A stretch of 64,000 bases of DNA from Isoetes taiwanensis (taxonomy: Eukaryota; Streptophyta; Lycopodiopsida; Isoetales; Isoetaceae), in contig JAJEKV010000005.1 in the NCBI GenBank assembly GCA_021234155.1, forward strand, positions 13,805,449 through 13,869,448, read 5' to 3'. This document shows, in pieces, positions 1-10,019 of this stretch. Both the position numbers and the translations under genes were made by a program. The notes beneath the pieces are model-generated. The model searched no databases and was not told where the DNA came from. It saw only the letters and a program-made list of their open reading frames with translations. Numbering within the stretch: the stretch's first letter is position 1; the number at the start of each line of letters is the position of its first letter.

Positions 1-331
1 GTCAAAAAAGGTTCTAGGGTGTTCTATTCCATCTATTCCATGGGCAGAATGGAAAGTATCCGGGGTCCAGATTGCCTCCCAGTTTAAGCCCTGAGATGGA
101 TTAAGAATGGTGTTTTTGTGCCGCAATCTCCTTTTAAATTCTCTGCCTTCAACGCCGGCCCCCGTCTCTGCCTTGGCAAAGATCTTGCTTTTGTCCAGCT
201 CAAATATGTTGCTGCTGCTATTGTGAAGAACTTCAAAGATTGTCGGGTTACTTCGGACATGTAGTTAGGAAGAAGCTTTCTTTAACTCTTTTTCATGAAA
301 AAAAGGGCTTCCAAAGAACCTTGCATTCTAG
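1..331 (+). pseudogene. Cytochrome P450 (CYP704/CYP86-like) C-terminal fragment, broken frame
   Basis: This is the heme-binding end of a plant P450 monooxygenase, truncated by the window start. Reading from base 1 gives VKKGSRVFYSIYSMGRMES, the conserved stretch typical of the CYP86 clan (fatty-acid omega-hydroxylases such as CYP704 and CYP86). It continues to the heme-ligand loop [14 protein letters not shown] at 148-189, which contains the cysteine that binds heme iron. The frame is damaged. A TAA at 85-87 interrupts the expected QFKPERW segment, which is recovered only by short compensating indels. After AIVKNFK the literal frame stops at 262-264, but the normal tail (about KKLSLTLF, then MKKGLPKNLAF) is readable after further shifts up to a TAG at 329-331. 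It may be a pseudogene or a real final exon with sequence errors; several independent indels favour a pseudogene. The subfamily is from memory of the family. Confidence 0.82.
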
Positions 332-1774
332 ACCAAATGATTTGAAGCCAACTTGAAAGAAGAGTGTTTTGTGACTTTGACGGCATGAATTTTTTATCTT
401 CTTGGTCGATTTCTATTTGTGTTAAGATTTGCCTCGTTACAAATTGATAGAGAAAAAACATCACAATGGTTTGTCAGTCTTTTCTAATCCCTCCCATTTC
501 CCAGAGGAAAAAACAAGCCACGACATTATGGAATGTTCTAGTATCCGTGGAAAGCTTCTTCTTATTTGTCGAAGCACAAGCAAAGTCGATAGACTCTATT
601 TCAAGACTAGTAGTTATTGGCCTAAATCTCTTCTTCTAACATTTGAGGGTACACTTAGTTCCTCACCGGGACAGGCTCCCGCCAAGTCACTTGAATAATG
701 AATAGTCTCAAAATTTTCCTTCTTATCGTTCAGTTGTGGCTCTTCTCAATAGCATACCCTACCTAGGTCGGGCATAAGATATTATTAAAGCGTGCTAAAA
801 TAAACATGCCCATCTTTAAATCATTCAATGAATTGAAATTTGGTATAGGTTTTCCATGAGCGAACATGAGCAGGTGCAATACTTGCAATGGCCCACTACC
901 GCTAACATATCGGTAGGTGAGCTCATTCTTGCCTAGTGCATGGCCAAAAGTCCTCATAACCTTGCCTTTATTCTTTGGTTATCTTCCTTACCTCCCAAGA
1001 GCCCCATCCAATATTTAATCGTTGATGTAAATTGTGCTTAATAAAATAAGTCTCTAGAATGCCCTTGTTACTCATTCGGATTGCAACCCAAAGCAAAATA
1101 TGCTTATGGATATTGTTTCATAGCTGCTTAATGTCTTTACTGAATTCTTAGATGGCAACAACATAGGATTTTGAACTGGTAAGGGCCTTCCATCATCCCC
1201 CTCTTTCCACGATTTTATTCTTTTACAAAGAGGTAATCACTTCAAAAACTAGGCTTACTTTGTAGTACAATGGGCCACTCATCATTCATAGCGAACTTAA
1301 AAGTCGAGGGCTAGTGCAACAACAATCAATCTATCATCCCTGGCTGAATGCAACCTTCCATGAACCCTTCCAAATCGGGCACTTCGTCAACAGTATAGGG
1401 CTGGTGTGTTCAAGTTGCATGTGTGGATTTTATATCGCAATTCAAGCATGTTAGCACCTCGGTATTTTTCAGTGACGACGAAATGTTACCTATTCTTGTT
1501 TTATCTAGATGCATTGTCTAGTTGCAGCGTGAGTGTTCAAGGGATCGGCTTCATAACGATAAGGGGGCTCGTTGCTAGAGACCAAAGAACTGTTATAGAA
1601 GTTCAATCATATCACACCTATTAGAACCATAATTCTCAAACCACGGAGCTTATATCTAGGATGTTGAGGAGGGTCTTATTGGTTTGGAATTGTGGAGTGA
1701 TACTTATTTCGAGCTCTCCTCGCCATAGTGGCACAAGTAAAGAAAGATGAATTAGAGAAGCAATCCAAAGCACA
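332..1774. other. Stretch with no supported gene
   Basis: I found no convincing coding signal, RNA gene or structured repeat here. Short open frames exist on both strands but none has recognisable composition or motifs. Confidence 0.5.
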
Positions 1775-2110
1775 TTATAAACCTAGTTGGAGATTGAGAT
1801 GAGACGATCTGTTTGCCATATGTCTGATGAAGTCAACGCATAAATTGTCGTCTTCAACTATTGAGGTTGTGCCTGAGTAACCCAAGCAAATTTGTTGAAG
1901 GACAAAATCGATTCTGGCAGGCTTGATGTCAGTAGACAGGTACCAGGGTATTCCTGTGTGGAAAATTATAACTGGACTGCTCTGATCTGAAGCTAGAAAT
2001 TGATGCTGTATGCGGCTGTTGAGGTGTCGTTGGGCTTGGGTAGGTCTGAACCAGGGGGCAATGCTCATCTTCTCCTGTCTTAATCGGTGTGCATCCCCTC
2101 CTATCTTCAT
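1775..2110 (-). mobile_element. Possible Ty1/copia RNase H fragment
   Basis: A 111-codon minus-strand frame contains SIVEDDNLCVDFIRHMANRS followed by SHLNLQ. The spacing resembles the copia RNase H signature, in which a (Y/E)EDNxxC(I/V) motif is followed about 10-15 residues later by RSKHIDL. Upstream HTGIPWYLSTDIK could correspond to the segment before the motif. The characteristic KHID is degraded to SHLN. No integrase, reverse transcriptase or LTR was found beside it. It is best regarded as a decayed piece of a retrotransposon; chance resemblance remains possible. Confidence 0.3.
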
Positions 2111-2479
2111 CTAAGCAATCACTGAACTAGCAAAATCAACAAGCCCTGTATAAATCTTGACTAAAGGAATCATTGTGGGCTGGAAAGATTGATGCAAAAA
2201 TCGCTACAATTCGATTGTTGCAGAACTGGCTGGGCTTAGGCTTTGTGCTGATGCTGAGATGCTACATGGTTCTATGAGCGCCAAGGTGCTTAGCTTGTCC
2301 GAACTAGCGAGGCGGTGCAGAGAGAACTTGGAGTGGCATATATTCTATTGCCAGAAGGTGGTGAATATGGGAGACATCTGACGAAACTAGCCTATATACT
2401 GGCAATGGGTCCACATCCCCTCCACATCGTCTTAAAGCTTGTTGAAAGGAGAAACGTGCATGGAATAATTTAAGGGCTA

Positions 2480-3010
2480 AACTTAGCTATTTGGCAATTT
2501 TTAGCATATTTTCAAAAAAAATTGGCTAAAGTAATTGAAAAAAATTGGGAAAAAAATAATAATTTTAGCTTAACTTTTTTCGGGACTATACCAACCCTGG
2601 AGCTCTTTAGCCAAACGCTAGAAAGTAAGAGAGTGAAATTTTGTATTGTTTAGCTAAACCATAGAAACTTTTAAAATGATTTTTGGGTAGCTAACATCAT
2701 TCTAGTTTATATGAAATATATGATTAGTAGTTTAGTTTCTAGCATTATGAATTAATTTGAGTCCTAGACTTTGCTAGTTAGCATTATTTTAGAATGTTTT
2801 CACAAAGAAAATGACCAAAATAAGTGGAATATATTGAAAACAAGTATAGTAATTTGGCTTGATATTTTCTGTTGGTCACACCATAGAAATTTTTGGGATG
2901 ATGTTTGGGTTAGTTTAGCTAAACGCTAGAAAGTATGAGGAAAAATATGTACAATTTAGCTAAACCATAGAAAGTTTTGGGATTAATATCGAGCAAGTTT
3001 AGCTAAAGTC
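2480..3010. repeat. AT-rich region with repeated TTTAGCTAAAC-type blocks
   Basis: Blocks containing tttagctaaacgctagaaag followed about 40 bases later by tttagctaaaccatagaaa occur around 2,600-2,670 and again at 2,910-2,980. Related partial copies lie between them (for example caccatagaaatttttgg near 2,880). This looks like a diverged direct duplication of roughly 300 bases. The core tttagctaaa is itself nearly palindromic. No coding function is visible. Confidence 0.6.
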
Positions 3011-3220
3011 ATTCTAGCTAACAAAATTTATTCCCTGGAAATGTGCAGGTTGATTTTCCAGATGAAATGTCCAAGAGTATGGATTTGTATAGGTGCAAGA
3101 TGAGGAAGGTCACTTACTTCAAGCAATATCTCGATACATGCTTTCTTAATAAGTTTTGGGATGTCATTGTTTTGAAAAAGATCAAAACAACACACTATAA
3201 AGGCCAGATTAATCCCATAC

Positions 3221-3545
3221 TTGCCTGCAGCCCATACCAGCATGTTAGCACATTTTCCTATAAAGAAGCATAGAATAGTTGCATCCATTCAAACTGGTGC
3301 ACACTGCCTCAGAATTGAAAGAGACAAATGGTGGAGACATGAGGAGCGTGAAAATCGGATATGTGAATGTTGTCAGATGGGAGCCAATGAATATGAATGC
3401 CAAAATTTTCAAATTTGCCCATCGTTTGCGACTGTACAAGCATGATATGTTGACTTGAGTACACGTAATCAGCCGCTGTATTTGCCCTTGCAGACGCTTG
3501 TAGTAATGACAGATCATCCTCTATCCTGGTTTTCAGCAAGTGGGA
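3221..3545 (+). mobile_element. LINE-like 3' coding end (cysteine-rich C-terminus of reverse transcriptase ORF)
   Basis: The plus-strand frame reads HRIVASIQTGAHCLRIERDK, then WWRHEERENRICECCQMGA and a degraded tail. The layout of RxGAHxLxxExxxWW, then R.CxCC, matches the zinc-binding C-terminal region of plant LINE polyproteins. Positions 42,080-42,300 hold a second copy beginning MIASIRTGAHPLQI, with related wording and different decay. No upstream reverse transcriptase core is visible, as expected for 5'-truncated LINE copies. Assignment rests on motif layout only. Confidence 0.45.
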
Positions 3546-3821
3546 TGAACTATCCCCCTTTTTTTAAGGATAAAATTTATTTAATATGACTCAAAATACA
3601 TGACGAGCGATATAGGAGAACATTTGTCCAAACCAACATACTCAAACGATGGTCCAATATCACATAAATACACTTTACATACTTCCTCACGGAAGGACTA
3701 TATCCTGAGTATCTGCAATGTGAAGTGTCCTTTTCCAGATAGTTGCTCTAAGTGGTTCTTTCAGATTGGATGTGTGGTATATGAGATGTACAGTTTGTAT
3801 CTGAACTGAGGAATCAATGCA

Positions 3822-3870
3822 CCCGTTACGACCAAAGCTCGGGGGGCGGCTCAGAGGATTTGCAGAGATG
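3822..3870 (+). repeat. Short repeat shared with 31,200-31,246
   Basis: The run with ggctcagaggatttgcagag atga, preceded by a gttacg...aagctcgggg block, is found again almost identically at 31,200-31,246. There it lies inside an LTR-like unit. Here it ends where a MITE-like terminus (gggtaaaagc) begins, so the MITE seems to have inserted into or beside an older repeat copy. Confidence 0.7.
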
Positions 3871-3892
3871 AAGGGTAAAAGCATGCTAGGGT
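3870..3892 (+). repeat. MITE terminus (single end)
   Basis: The sequence gggtaaaagcatgctagggt gt matches, with one change, the 22-base terminal inverted repeat of the complete MITE at 47,130-47,450. No matching right end was located downstream, so this copy appears truncated or disrupted. Confidence 0.6.
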
Positions 3893-4239
3893 GTCATACA
3901 TTAGTTCTAAATTCATGTACTATTTTGCACTAGAAAACCCATTTTTTATGTAATTTTGAATGTATGGTAGGAGGCCACGTGCTTGTCGTTATATATTTAA
4001 AAAAGGAATATATTTGATTGTTTGTCATCATGACATGAAGTGGCCCGGCAGTTGTTCTGTGAAATTTTGGGCACAATCACTTTGGATTCCCTCCGATCCA
4101 AGCAAATTCCCTTCAATCCATCCGAAAAGCAAACAAATTCCCTCAATTCACGGTCTAAGAATCTAAAACAAAGAAAAAAATTTCAAATTCTTGCGGATCT
4201 TTGCATGCATATCGGTTTTTCATAGTAGTAGTAGTGGCA

Positions 4240-5000
4240 TGGCACAAGAAAATCAAAGTATGAAACATATGCAATTACTCAATGATGTCCAAAATGAGGA
4301 CGGTGATACCGAAATCGACAAAGGGAAGCGAAAATGGTTGAACAAGATACTCTAAATGACATCTTGAATGAAGTGACAGAGAGTGATCTTGTCAACAATG
4401 AGAATGGCGATCATATTCCGTACTTCACCAAAAAATCAGAAAAGAGCGAAAAGGTTGTTGAATGCTTTAGAAATGAAGCCAGTTCTCTATCTCCTGGTGA
4501 AAGAGAGGTATATTGGTTTCGGGATCTTGCAAGATAATGGGCTCTTGGGATTGTTTAAACACAATGATTGGGCTACCTTTAGAAGCGGTGGTGAAACATT
4601 CATTGTTACAAAATCTCTCAAAGATGGATTAGAAGAGGTTAAATCTTCTAATAGCAAAGTGACAAGTTGGCAGATAAGCACTCTGTTTTATCCATGATTG
4701 TTGGGAAAAATGGGGAAGCAAAAAGGAGTTGCTTCAAAAATGTTGAACTGCCATCCTCGAAATTTGTCATACGCTGCAGGCAGAAGAAAGAGAATGAAAA
4801 TTGCAGGTCCAACTATATGGGCATTAGCGGTGAAGAGAAGATCGATTGTTTGGACGAAGACACAAAGCAATTAGTCATCCAATTTTGGTTAAACAACACC
4901 AAGGTTTCACCTAAATACTGGGATGTAAGAAAGAAAGGCATCGTGCAATCCAGTTTCTTGATATACCACAGTGTATTTCATTCTTTCATCGTGTGAAATG
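4240..5000 (+). pseudogene. Transposase-like gene, copy A, N-terminal part (broken)
   Basis: This is the first recognisable part of copy A. An ATG at 4,240 starts MAQENQSMKHMQLLNDVQ, followed by frameshifted charged sequence. The informative segment is QFWLNNTKVSPKYWDVRKK (about 4,880-4,940). It aligns with SFWDTNTRVSPNAKDVKLRR in copy B (minus strand, near 28,700): W, NT, VSP and DV keep the same spacing. After the DVRKK block a frame shift leads to a FLDIPQCISFFHRVK-like piece, corresponding to the HYPEDT segment of B. At least three frames are needed, so this is non-functional. The superfamily is not one I can name with confidence. Confidence 0.55.
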
Positions 5001-5394
5001 CTTCTTGATCCCTCATGCATATGTTTTTATTGGAATTTATAGTATCTTCTTTGTTTTGATGTATGAATGCTTTCTAATGACTGATCTATTATTTATGTAT
5101 TCACTTTTACTTACTTTTACATATGCAATCACCTTTGTTGGTTTGCTTACATTTATTGACCATGTATATTACACTAAATCTTCCTTTCTTATTTATGCAA
5201 AGACTCCAAAATTCTTAACCAATGTACGATTAGATATTTGCATAATATTGTATGTTATACATGTCTATAGAGTACATATCTTGTACCTGGGACTTCCAAT
5301 AGTGCCTATGGACTTCAAGAATTTACTCTAGAACATTAATATGCTCTAGGGCATGAATGTACCCACATTTTCTACTTTATCCTTACACACGATT

Positions 5395-5580
5395 TAATGT
5401 ACATGTGTAATGTGTATTCGTTGTCCTTATGTATATTGTAAGTACATTAAAGTACATATGAGTACATATGAGTGCATATGAGTACATCTGAGTTCATATG
5501 AGTACATCTGAGTACATATTAGTACATTATGAGTACATGTTAGTACATTTTGACTCCGCATGTACTCAATTGCACATACA
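5395..5580. repeat. Degenerate tandem array of AGTACAT(ATG) units
   Basis: The motif agtacatatg and variants (agtgcatatg, agtacatctg, agttcatatg, agtacattatg) recur about every 10-11 bases for some 130 bases, with looser copies at both edges. The array sits between two coding pieces of copy A, so it may lie in an intron of that element. A similar reverse-orientation cluster (aatgtact) occurs at 16,290-16,500. Confidence 0.8.
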
Positions 5581-5639
5581 AAATCTTTTATTAACTATGA
5601 TGATTTGAATGCACAGTGAGTCGTACATTTTAACTTTGT

Positions 5640-5771
5640 GGAGCAACACCCCAGGCGGAACATTGGCATCGATTGTTCAAATACCTCAAACCTGATTGTG
5701 TAAGGAAGCTAAAGGAAAGAAACACATGTTGTTGTGTCAAGCATGAGCAAGCAGAGAACTTCAGGAAGGCA
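5640..5771 (+). pseudogene. Copy A transposase-like gene, segment before the insertion
   Basis: The frame reads a KPDCVRKLKERNTCCCVKHE block, then QAENFRKA, up to the codon GCA at 5,769-5,771. Copy B has the counterpart FEKLKPWYVMKLKQIQFMLL followed by HSSCETADALGWL. In B the next cysteine cluster follows directly, while in A it is displaced to 8,057 by the LEA-carrying insertion. The CCC-x2-H pattern suggests metal binding, which is inferred from spacing only. Confidence 0.55.
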
Positions 5772-5822
5772 TTAGAGGATATATGAGATCAAATAAAGAC
5801 CCTCTAAGAAATGCCATGTCAT
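5769..5822 (+). repeat. Left terminal inverted repeat of the LEA-carrying insertion
   Basis: The blocks gcattagaggat, gatcaaataa and atgccatgtca pair with the right end at 7,983-8,034. A small size difference lies between the second and third blocks. Confidence 0.65.
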
Positions 5823-6901
5823 CGATGCCGAACCTGTAGCCTTGGGCAAAATGCCATCCCGAACCTATAAAGACTTTTTTGTCCTATTAATAACAGCTTC
5901 TAACTTTATTAATAGCAAATAGCACAGTAATAACATGGGTCTATGGCGGGAAAATTGGGGGAAATTGGGACATGGCTCCGGCGGGAAAATTGGGGGAAAT
6001 TTGTGTTGCAAAAAGTGATGGTCGCATTTGGAGTTTTGCAAACGGAGTTCGATTCCCGGGGTTTTAGGCGGGGAGTTTGGGTTGTGGAGTTTTAAGGCGA
6101 TGGAGTCTTGAAGCGGTGATGACGTGCTAATAAACGGGATTTTTTTTGTTCAAGAGAGAAGACCCAACCAGATTTTAAAGGGTGGAGAGAAGAAAAGGTA
6201 TAAAAGCAGAGATCTCGGCTATGTTTTTCTTACCGCCAAAGACATTCTAGCAAACCGTTGGAAGTATTTTTTTTGTTGTAATCGATTTGGTGGAGATGGT
6301 AATGTCCTTGCTTTAAAAATGAAGGCGCTCAGTTCTTGCATGCATGCCTTCAGTTCTGAGGGCATATGATAAAGGAGAAGGCTGCATGCACATATAGTTT
6401 AGCCGCTCTCAAATATCGGGGTCTCGCTACTACAATTAACTTCTGATAATTTTCATTTGCGATTGCCAATAGCTTGAATTTTGAGCTTCGTTTTGGCAGC
6501 TATGGCGATTGACTAATATATTGATTGATCTTTTTTATTTACCGTGAGCTCGGAGAAATGAAGGGCATGACATGGTAAGAATTTGTGGCCTCTCTTCAAA
6601 GCTTATATTTTATTTTCTCTTCTGCTCCTCGAATGCACTGTGCTGCAGCGACGGTCGGATTTGGGTTCCTTTTACAGGAAATAAAACCGAGTGATGCTAC
6701 TCGTGTGACCAAGTTGCAGGGATATACAAAACCTTCCAAGTCCTTCTATTTCATGCAGAATCAGACTGTTTTATAGAATTTCTGCAAAGTCCTTTGATTT
6801 TTGTTGTTGCATTGCCTCTACCTTTAGTAGCAAGGTGTCAACGCAAGGGAAGAGAAGTACATGCAAGGGGGCAACGCAGTTGGTGTGTAAGAGAAGAAAA
6901 G

Positions 6902-6913
6902 GCCCTATAAATA
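6902..6913 (+). promoter_or_regulatory. TATA box upstream of the LEA gene
   Basis: The sequence cctataaatat lies about 55 bases before the first ATG of the LEA gene, a normal spacing for a plant RNA polymerase II promoter with a short leader. Another TATAAAAG lies at 6,198-6,205. An ACGTG core (the core of ABA-responsive elements) is present at 6,122-6,126, but too far away to assign with certainty. Confidence 0.5.
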
Positions 6914-6961
6914 TTCATCAAACGTTGCTGTGAAAAACGAACACAGAAGAGCAAAGCAAAA

Positions 6962-7218
6962 ATGGCAGCCATCAAGGAAAAGGTCGGAGCAGGAGAAAAT
7001 GGAGAAGGCCAAGAATTCTGTGGCTGAGAAGGTAAATTGTATTGAATCTTCATTTTGGTTTTGCATTGTGGTTTAGGGGCTGAAATGAGGTTCGGTTACA
7101 GGTAGAATCCGCGACCGCCCAAAGCGATCACCAGAAAAAGGCAGTTCATGAAAAAAAAGACATGAAGGATGCAGAGGCTGAACGCAAGCTTCATGCCAAA
7201 AAGGCTGATAACAGTTGA
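6962..7218 (+). CDS. Small LEA (LEA_1-like) protein, two exons
   Basis: The gene encodes a short, very hydrophilic, Lys/Glu/Ala-rich protein like group LEA_1 late-embryogenesis-abundant proteins, which protect cells during drying. Exon 1 begins ATGGCAGCC at 6,962 (MAAIKEKVG) but runs out of frame after about nine codons. A second ATG at 6,999 opens an intact frame, MEKAKNSVAEK. A 70-base intron (GT at 7,032, AG ending 7,101) joins it to VESATAQSDHQKKAVHEKK, then DMKDAEAERKLHAKKADNS and TGA at 7,216-7,218. Starting at 6,999 gives 49 residues, shorter than typical family members. One base lost or gained in exon 1 may separate it from a full-length ancestor. The helix-forming repeats and AE(R)K pattern suit LEA_1, but other LEA groups are possible. 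It lies within the TIR-bounded insertion and has its own TATA box. Confidence 0.55.
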
Positions 7219-7982
7219 ATTGGCCCTCACTCTCCCTCATTTAATAATATAACTGACCGATGGGAAAAAAAAAAAAAGAAAAAGGAAGTAGTCATGGTAA
7301 GAAATGCACGTCTCCTTCTTAGAAGGAAGACATTTATTCGCACCGTGGCTACTATATTTTGAAAGTACACAATGAATTAATAGTCTTTGTTTGACATGTT
7401 TGGCAAACCAATAAAATAAAATAACAAACAATGCAATGAAATAATAAACAACTGAGCATACAAGCTAAACCAATTTACATCAAATTTGCATTCTTGAGAA
7501 TTTGCATGCACATTCTACATTAATTTACTAAGATAGTCGCCTTGCTTTCCTTAATGCATTATAAAAACAAATGACATAGAAATTATGTATCATCATTTAA
7601 TTTTTTGACCTATTATGAAGCAACTAAACAATACATAACTTTACCCAACCGAATGAGAGGTATGCCGATCGATTCGAGCATTTGACATATTATGGAGTGA
7701 CGGAATAGAAGTACTAATAGAAGAGCTCATCGACTTTATCCAAACGAATGGGAGCGCAGCCGATTCCCCGCCACTCTTGGCAAAAATTTGTGATTTAAGT
7801 TTTGGAATGAAGCAGGAGTTGGGGGCGGGAGCAAAGGTCATTAATGTTTCTATCGTATCTAGCACCCACACCAAAGGCACGTGCATTGCCGAACCTACGT
7901 ATAGATGACACCTGGAAAGCACTTAAGAGCCTCGGTATAAAAATCCTGTACACGCTCGCTTTCCCATTGGCCGCGCATTATT

Positions 7983-8034
7983 TGACATGGCATGGAGTTG
8001 TGGCCCTTATTTGATCCCAAAAATCCTCTAATGC
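7983..8034 (-). repeat. Right terminal inverted repeat of the LEA-carrying insertion
   Basis: It begins tgacatggcat and ends atcctctaatgc, the reverse complement of the left end at 5,769-5,822. Copy A coding sequence resumes immediately after it. Confidence 0.65.
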
Positions 8035-8035
8035 A

Positions 8036-9060
8036 TTTAATTCTATGAGGGCTAAGCTCCACATCAATTGTAGCTGCAATTGTGAAGTTTGTGCTGCTAA
8101 CAAAAATAATGGAATTTGTCAGGCTCACAAGCATACATACTGTAATGTCAGCACTCTATGGAGGAGTATGGTTTGTCCAAAACAGGATAGTGACGAGTGG
8201 CACAAATTAAATTGTATTACAAGTGATTGCAAGAACTGTGGTAAGCAGAACATTAGCTTGTGTCCAAAAAGAAACCGTAATGACATTGAAAGTAAAGTCA
8301 ATTGGCAAATATACTCTTATGTGGATGAGAAGTCTAAGAAGGAGTCTCAAGAAGGCTCGATTGGTGGACAAGACAACAAATGCACTGTAATGCTGGATGC
8401 CATGTTTGGTCACATGAAGACATTTATCCATCACAACTTTGCGACTCAGCGGCAAAGCAAAGAATTCAAGATGTGTTCAAAATCGAGAGATGATTCAGTG
8501 ATATCGGTGGTTGACTTTGCAAAAAATTATACATTGAAGCCTTTCAAAGAGGTTCACCGAACATTGGAATGCGTAGACCAAGTTACTATAATGGTACAAT
8601 TACCATGCTAAAGGTAAATGGCATCTTGAAGAAGACCGTTCACTTGTATATTTCTGATGACAAAATCATGATACACATTTTGTACAAAGATGCATTTAAG
8701 CTTCATCTAAAATGGCTGAAAGAGAATGGTGGATCTCATGTACGATTCATATTGTGTGGTCTCGATATGGTTGTCCGCATAATACAAGTCCGAAGAAATT
8801 CATATTTCATTAATTGGTACTATGTTGAATATGGCATTCGTTTACAATGGAACTACTTTGGTTGGGGGCATGGAAGAGGTGAACATGATGGAGAGTCCGC
8901 CAAGGCCAAGCAAGTACTTTTGTACCGAAACGATTCACGAGAACATGGAGCAGATTAGAGGTGCACATGATGCTTGTGTTGTCTTGAAGAGCAAGCAATC
9001 TAATGTTAACAGTATCTTGGGAAGTGAAGGAGTCGGATATTGATAGAACCAATGCATTGG
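8036..9060 (+). pseudogene. Copy A transposase-like gene, cysteine-rich and DDE-like core
   Basis: The longest frame here (8,045-8,611) has three parts. First is a cysteine cluster, INCSCNCEVC. Second is MVCPKQDSDEWHKLNC followed by SDCKNCG, a probable zinc-binding module. Third is KTFIHHNFATQRQSKEF, then VVDFAKNYTLKPF, like the acidic DFAENY motif of many uncharacterised eukaryotic transposase-like proteins. A frame change near 8,610 leads to VHLYISDDKIMIH and GIRLQWNYFGWGHGRGEHDG. The latter matches WNFFRSNHCKGEHDG in copy B. A second shift near 8,917 leads to HENMEQIRGAHDACVVLKSK. The conserved acidic residues (DFA, SDD, GEHDG) could be catalytic, which is inference. Three frames mean it cannot be functional as read. 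Confidence 0.65.
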
Positions 9061-9700
9061 ATGTGCAACCTCTTCCCGGTATTCGAAATTGCATGCTATA
9101 GCTTCTATAAGTCCAAGCTGACCCCACCTTAGTAATGGTGAGACCATTATCTTGCTTACGCAATGCTTGCATTAACTTTGAATGGGATGCTTGTGAGTCC
9201 ATTTCATTACGTAGGAAGTGGCAATTAAAGAAGCTAGTACCCCGAGTAAGTACTCATTGTGAAGTAGAGAATGAGGAAACTACTTTTTTGCAAATGAAAA
9301 TGAAGAGCTAGAAGATCTAGTACAGGTAGGTGATATGTTTGCTTCTTTTCTTTGCACTAGGAAATGAAGAAAATGTGCCATACTATATCCTTCTTTGCAA
9401 GAAAACAAAATTTGTTTTGCGGGGAAAATGTTATTGACGATTACAAAATTATCACCATATAGGTGAAACAGTCATATCCGCGTATTACTATAAAAAATTG
9501 CCCGGTTGTCACCACAAGTATAAGTTATTGGATGACAAAGAAGTTACGTACACTGCAGAGTCTGCGTTATTGGAGCAAAGTTTGCAATGCCAAAAGTAAA
9601 TCATAAGGTGAAGGGTGCTTCTGCAGCTTATGCATTGTCTACTGATGTGCATGAGATGCTACTGGGAAGTTTGCCTGAAATGCTACATGATCTGGAATAG
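9060..9700 (+). pseudogene. Copy A transposase-like gene, C-terminal region
   Basis: After KEVKESDID (about 9,020) with the DIDRTNALDVQPLPGIRN-like stretch, later frames read EENVPYYILLCKKTKFVLRG. They continue VISAYYYKKLPGCHHKYKLL with DDKEVTYTAESALLEQ, and a VKGASAAYALSTDVHEMLL tail that stops at a TAG at about 9,698. The PG(T/I)RN-like block is also seen in copy B (rows near 26,900: VRRSFWEVKNVDRKNAW). Multiple frame changes are needed. This fixes the 3' coding limit of copy A. Confidence 0.45.
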
Positions 9701-9779
9701 CTTGAACAGATTATATGTTGGACAGATTATATGTTGGAGAGAAATCTGAAAAGAAAAAAGTGCAGATGTAACATGAATA

Positions 9780-10010
9780 TGTAGCATAATGACAGGGGTT
9801 TTTTTTTGTGTTTTTGTACACTTTTCACAAAGGTTTTCCTAAGATTTCATGGCGTATTCGAATCGATGTACTAATGCGTACATCTAGAGTGCACCATTTC
9901 TTAGTCGTTGATTTAGCTTTTTTTTTTCAATGGTCCAACATCCAAGGGCTCACAACAAAAGCCCTCTTTTTGTTTTAGGGGCTTGAACATGCAAGCATCG
10001 AAAAAACCAT
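9780..10010 (+). repeat. Non-coding 3' flank of copy A, homologous to 53,780-54,035
   Basis: Both places carry, in the same order, a T-rich start (ggggtttcctttgt-like), gtactaatg(c/a)gtacatctagagtgc, and a caagggc(t)cac...aaaagccct block. At 9,780 it follows the end of copy A, so it may be the element's terminal region. The copy at 53.8 kb has no recognised transposase beside it. Confidence 0.6.
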
Positions 10011-10019
10011 TTTAGGGTT

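Larger units (their letters stand above)
5769..8034 (+). mobile_element. TIR-bounded 2.27-kb insertion carrying an LEA gene
   Basis: The two ends are imperfect inverted repeats of about 53 bases. The left end reads gcattagaggat, gatcaaataa and atgccatgtca in order (5,769-5,822). The reverse complement of 7,983-8,034 gives the same three blocks in the same order. Copy A coding sequence stops at the left end and resumes in frame at the right end: GCA at 5,769-5,771 and again at 8,033-8,035, then TTT AAT TCT ATG AGG. The host frame is thus restored by removing the segment. No transposase was seen inside, so it would be a non-autonomous element with captured gene sequence. The target-site duplication is unclear; GC or GCATT are candidates. 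Confidence 0.65.
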
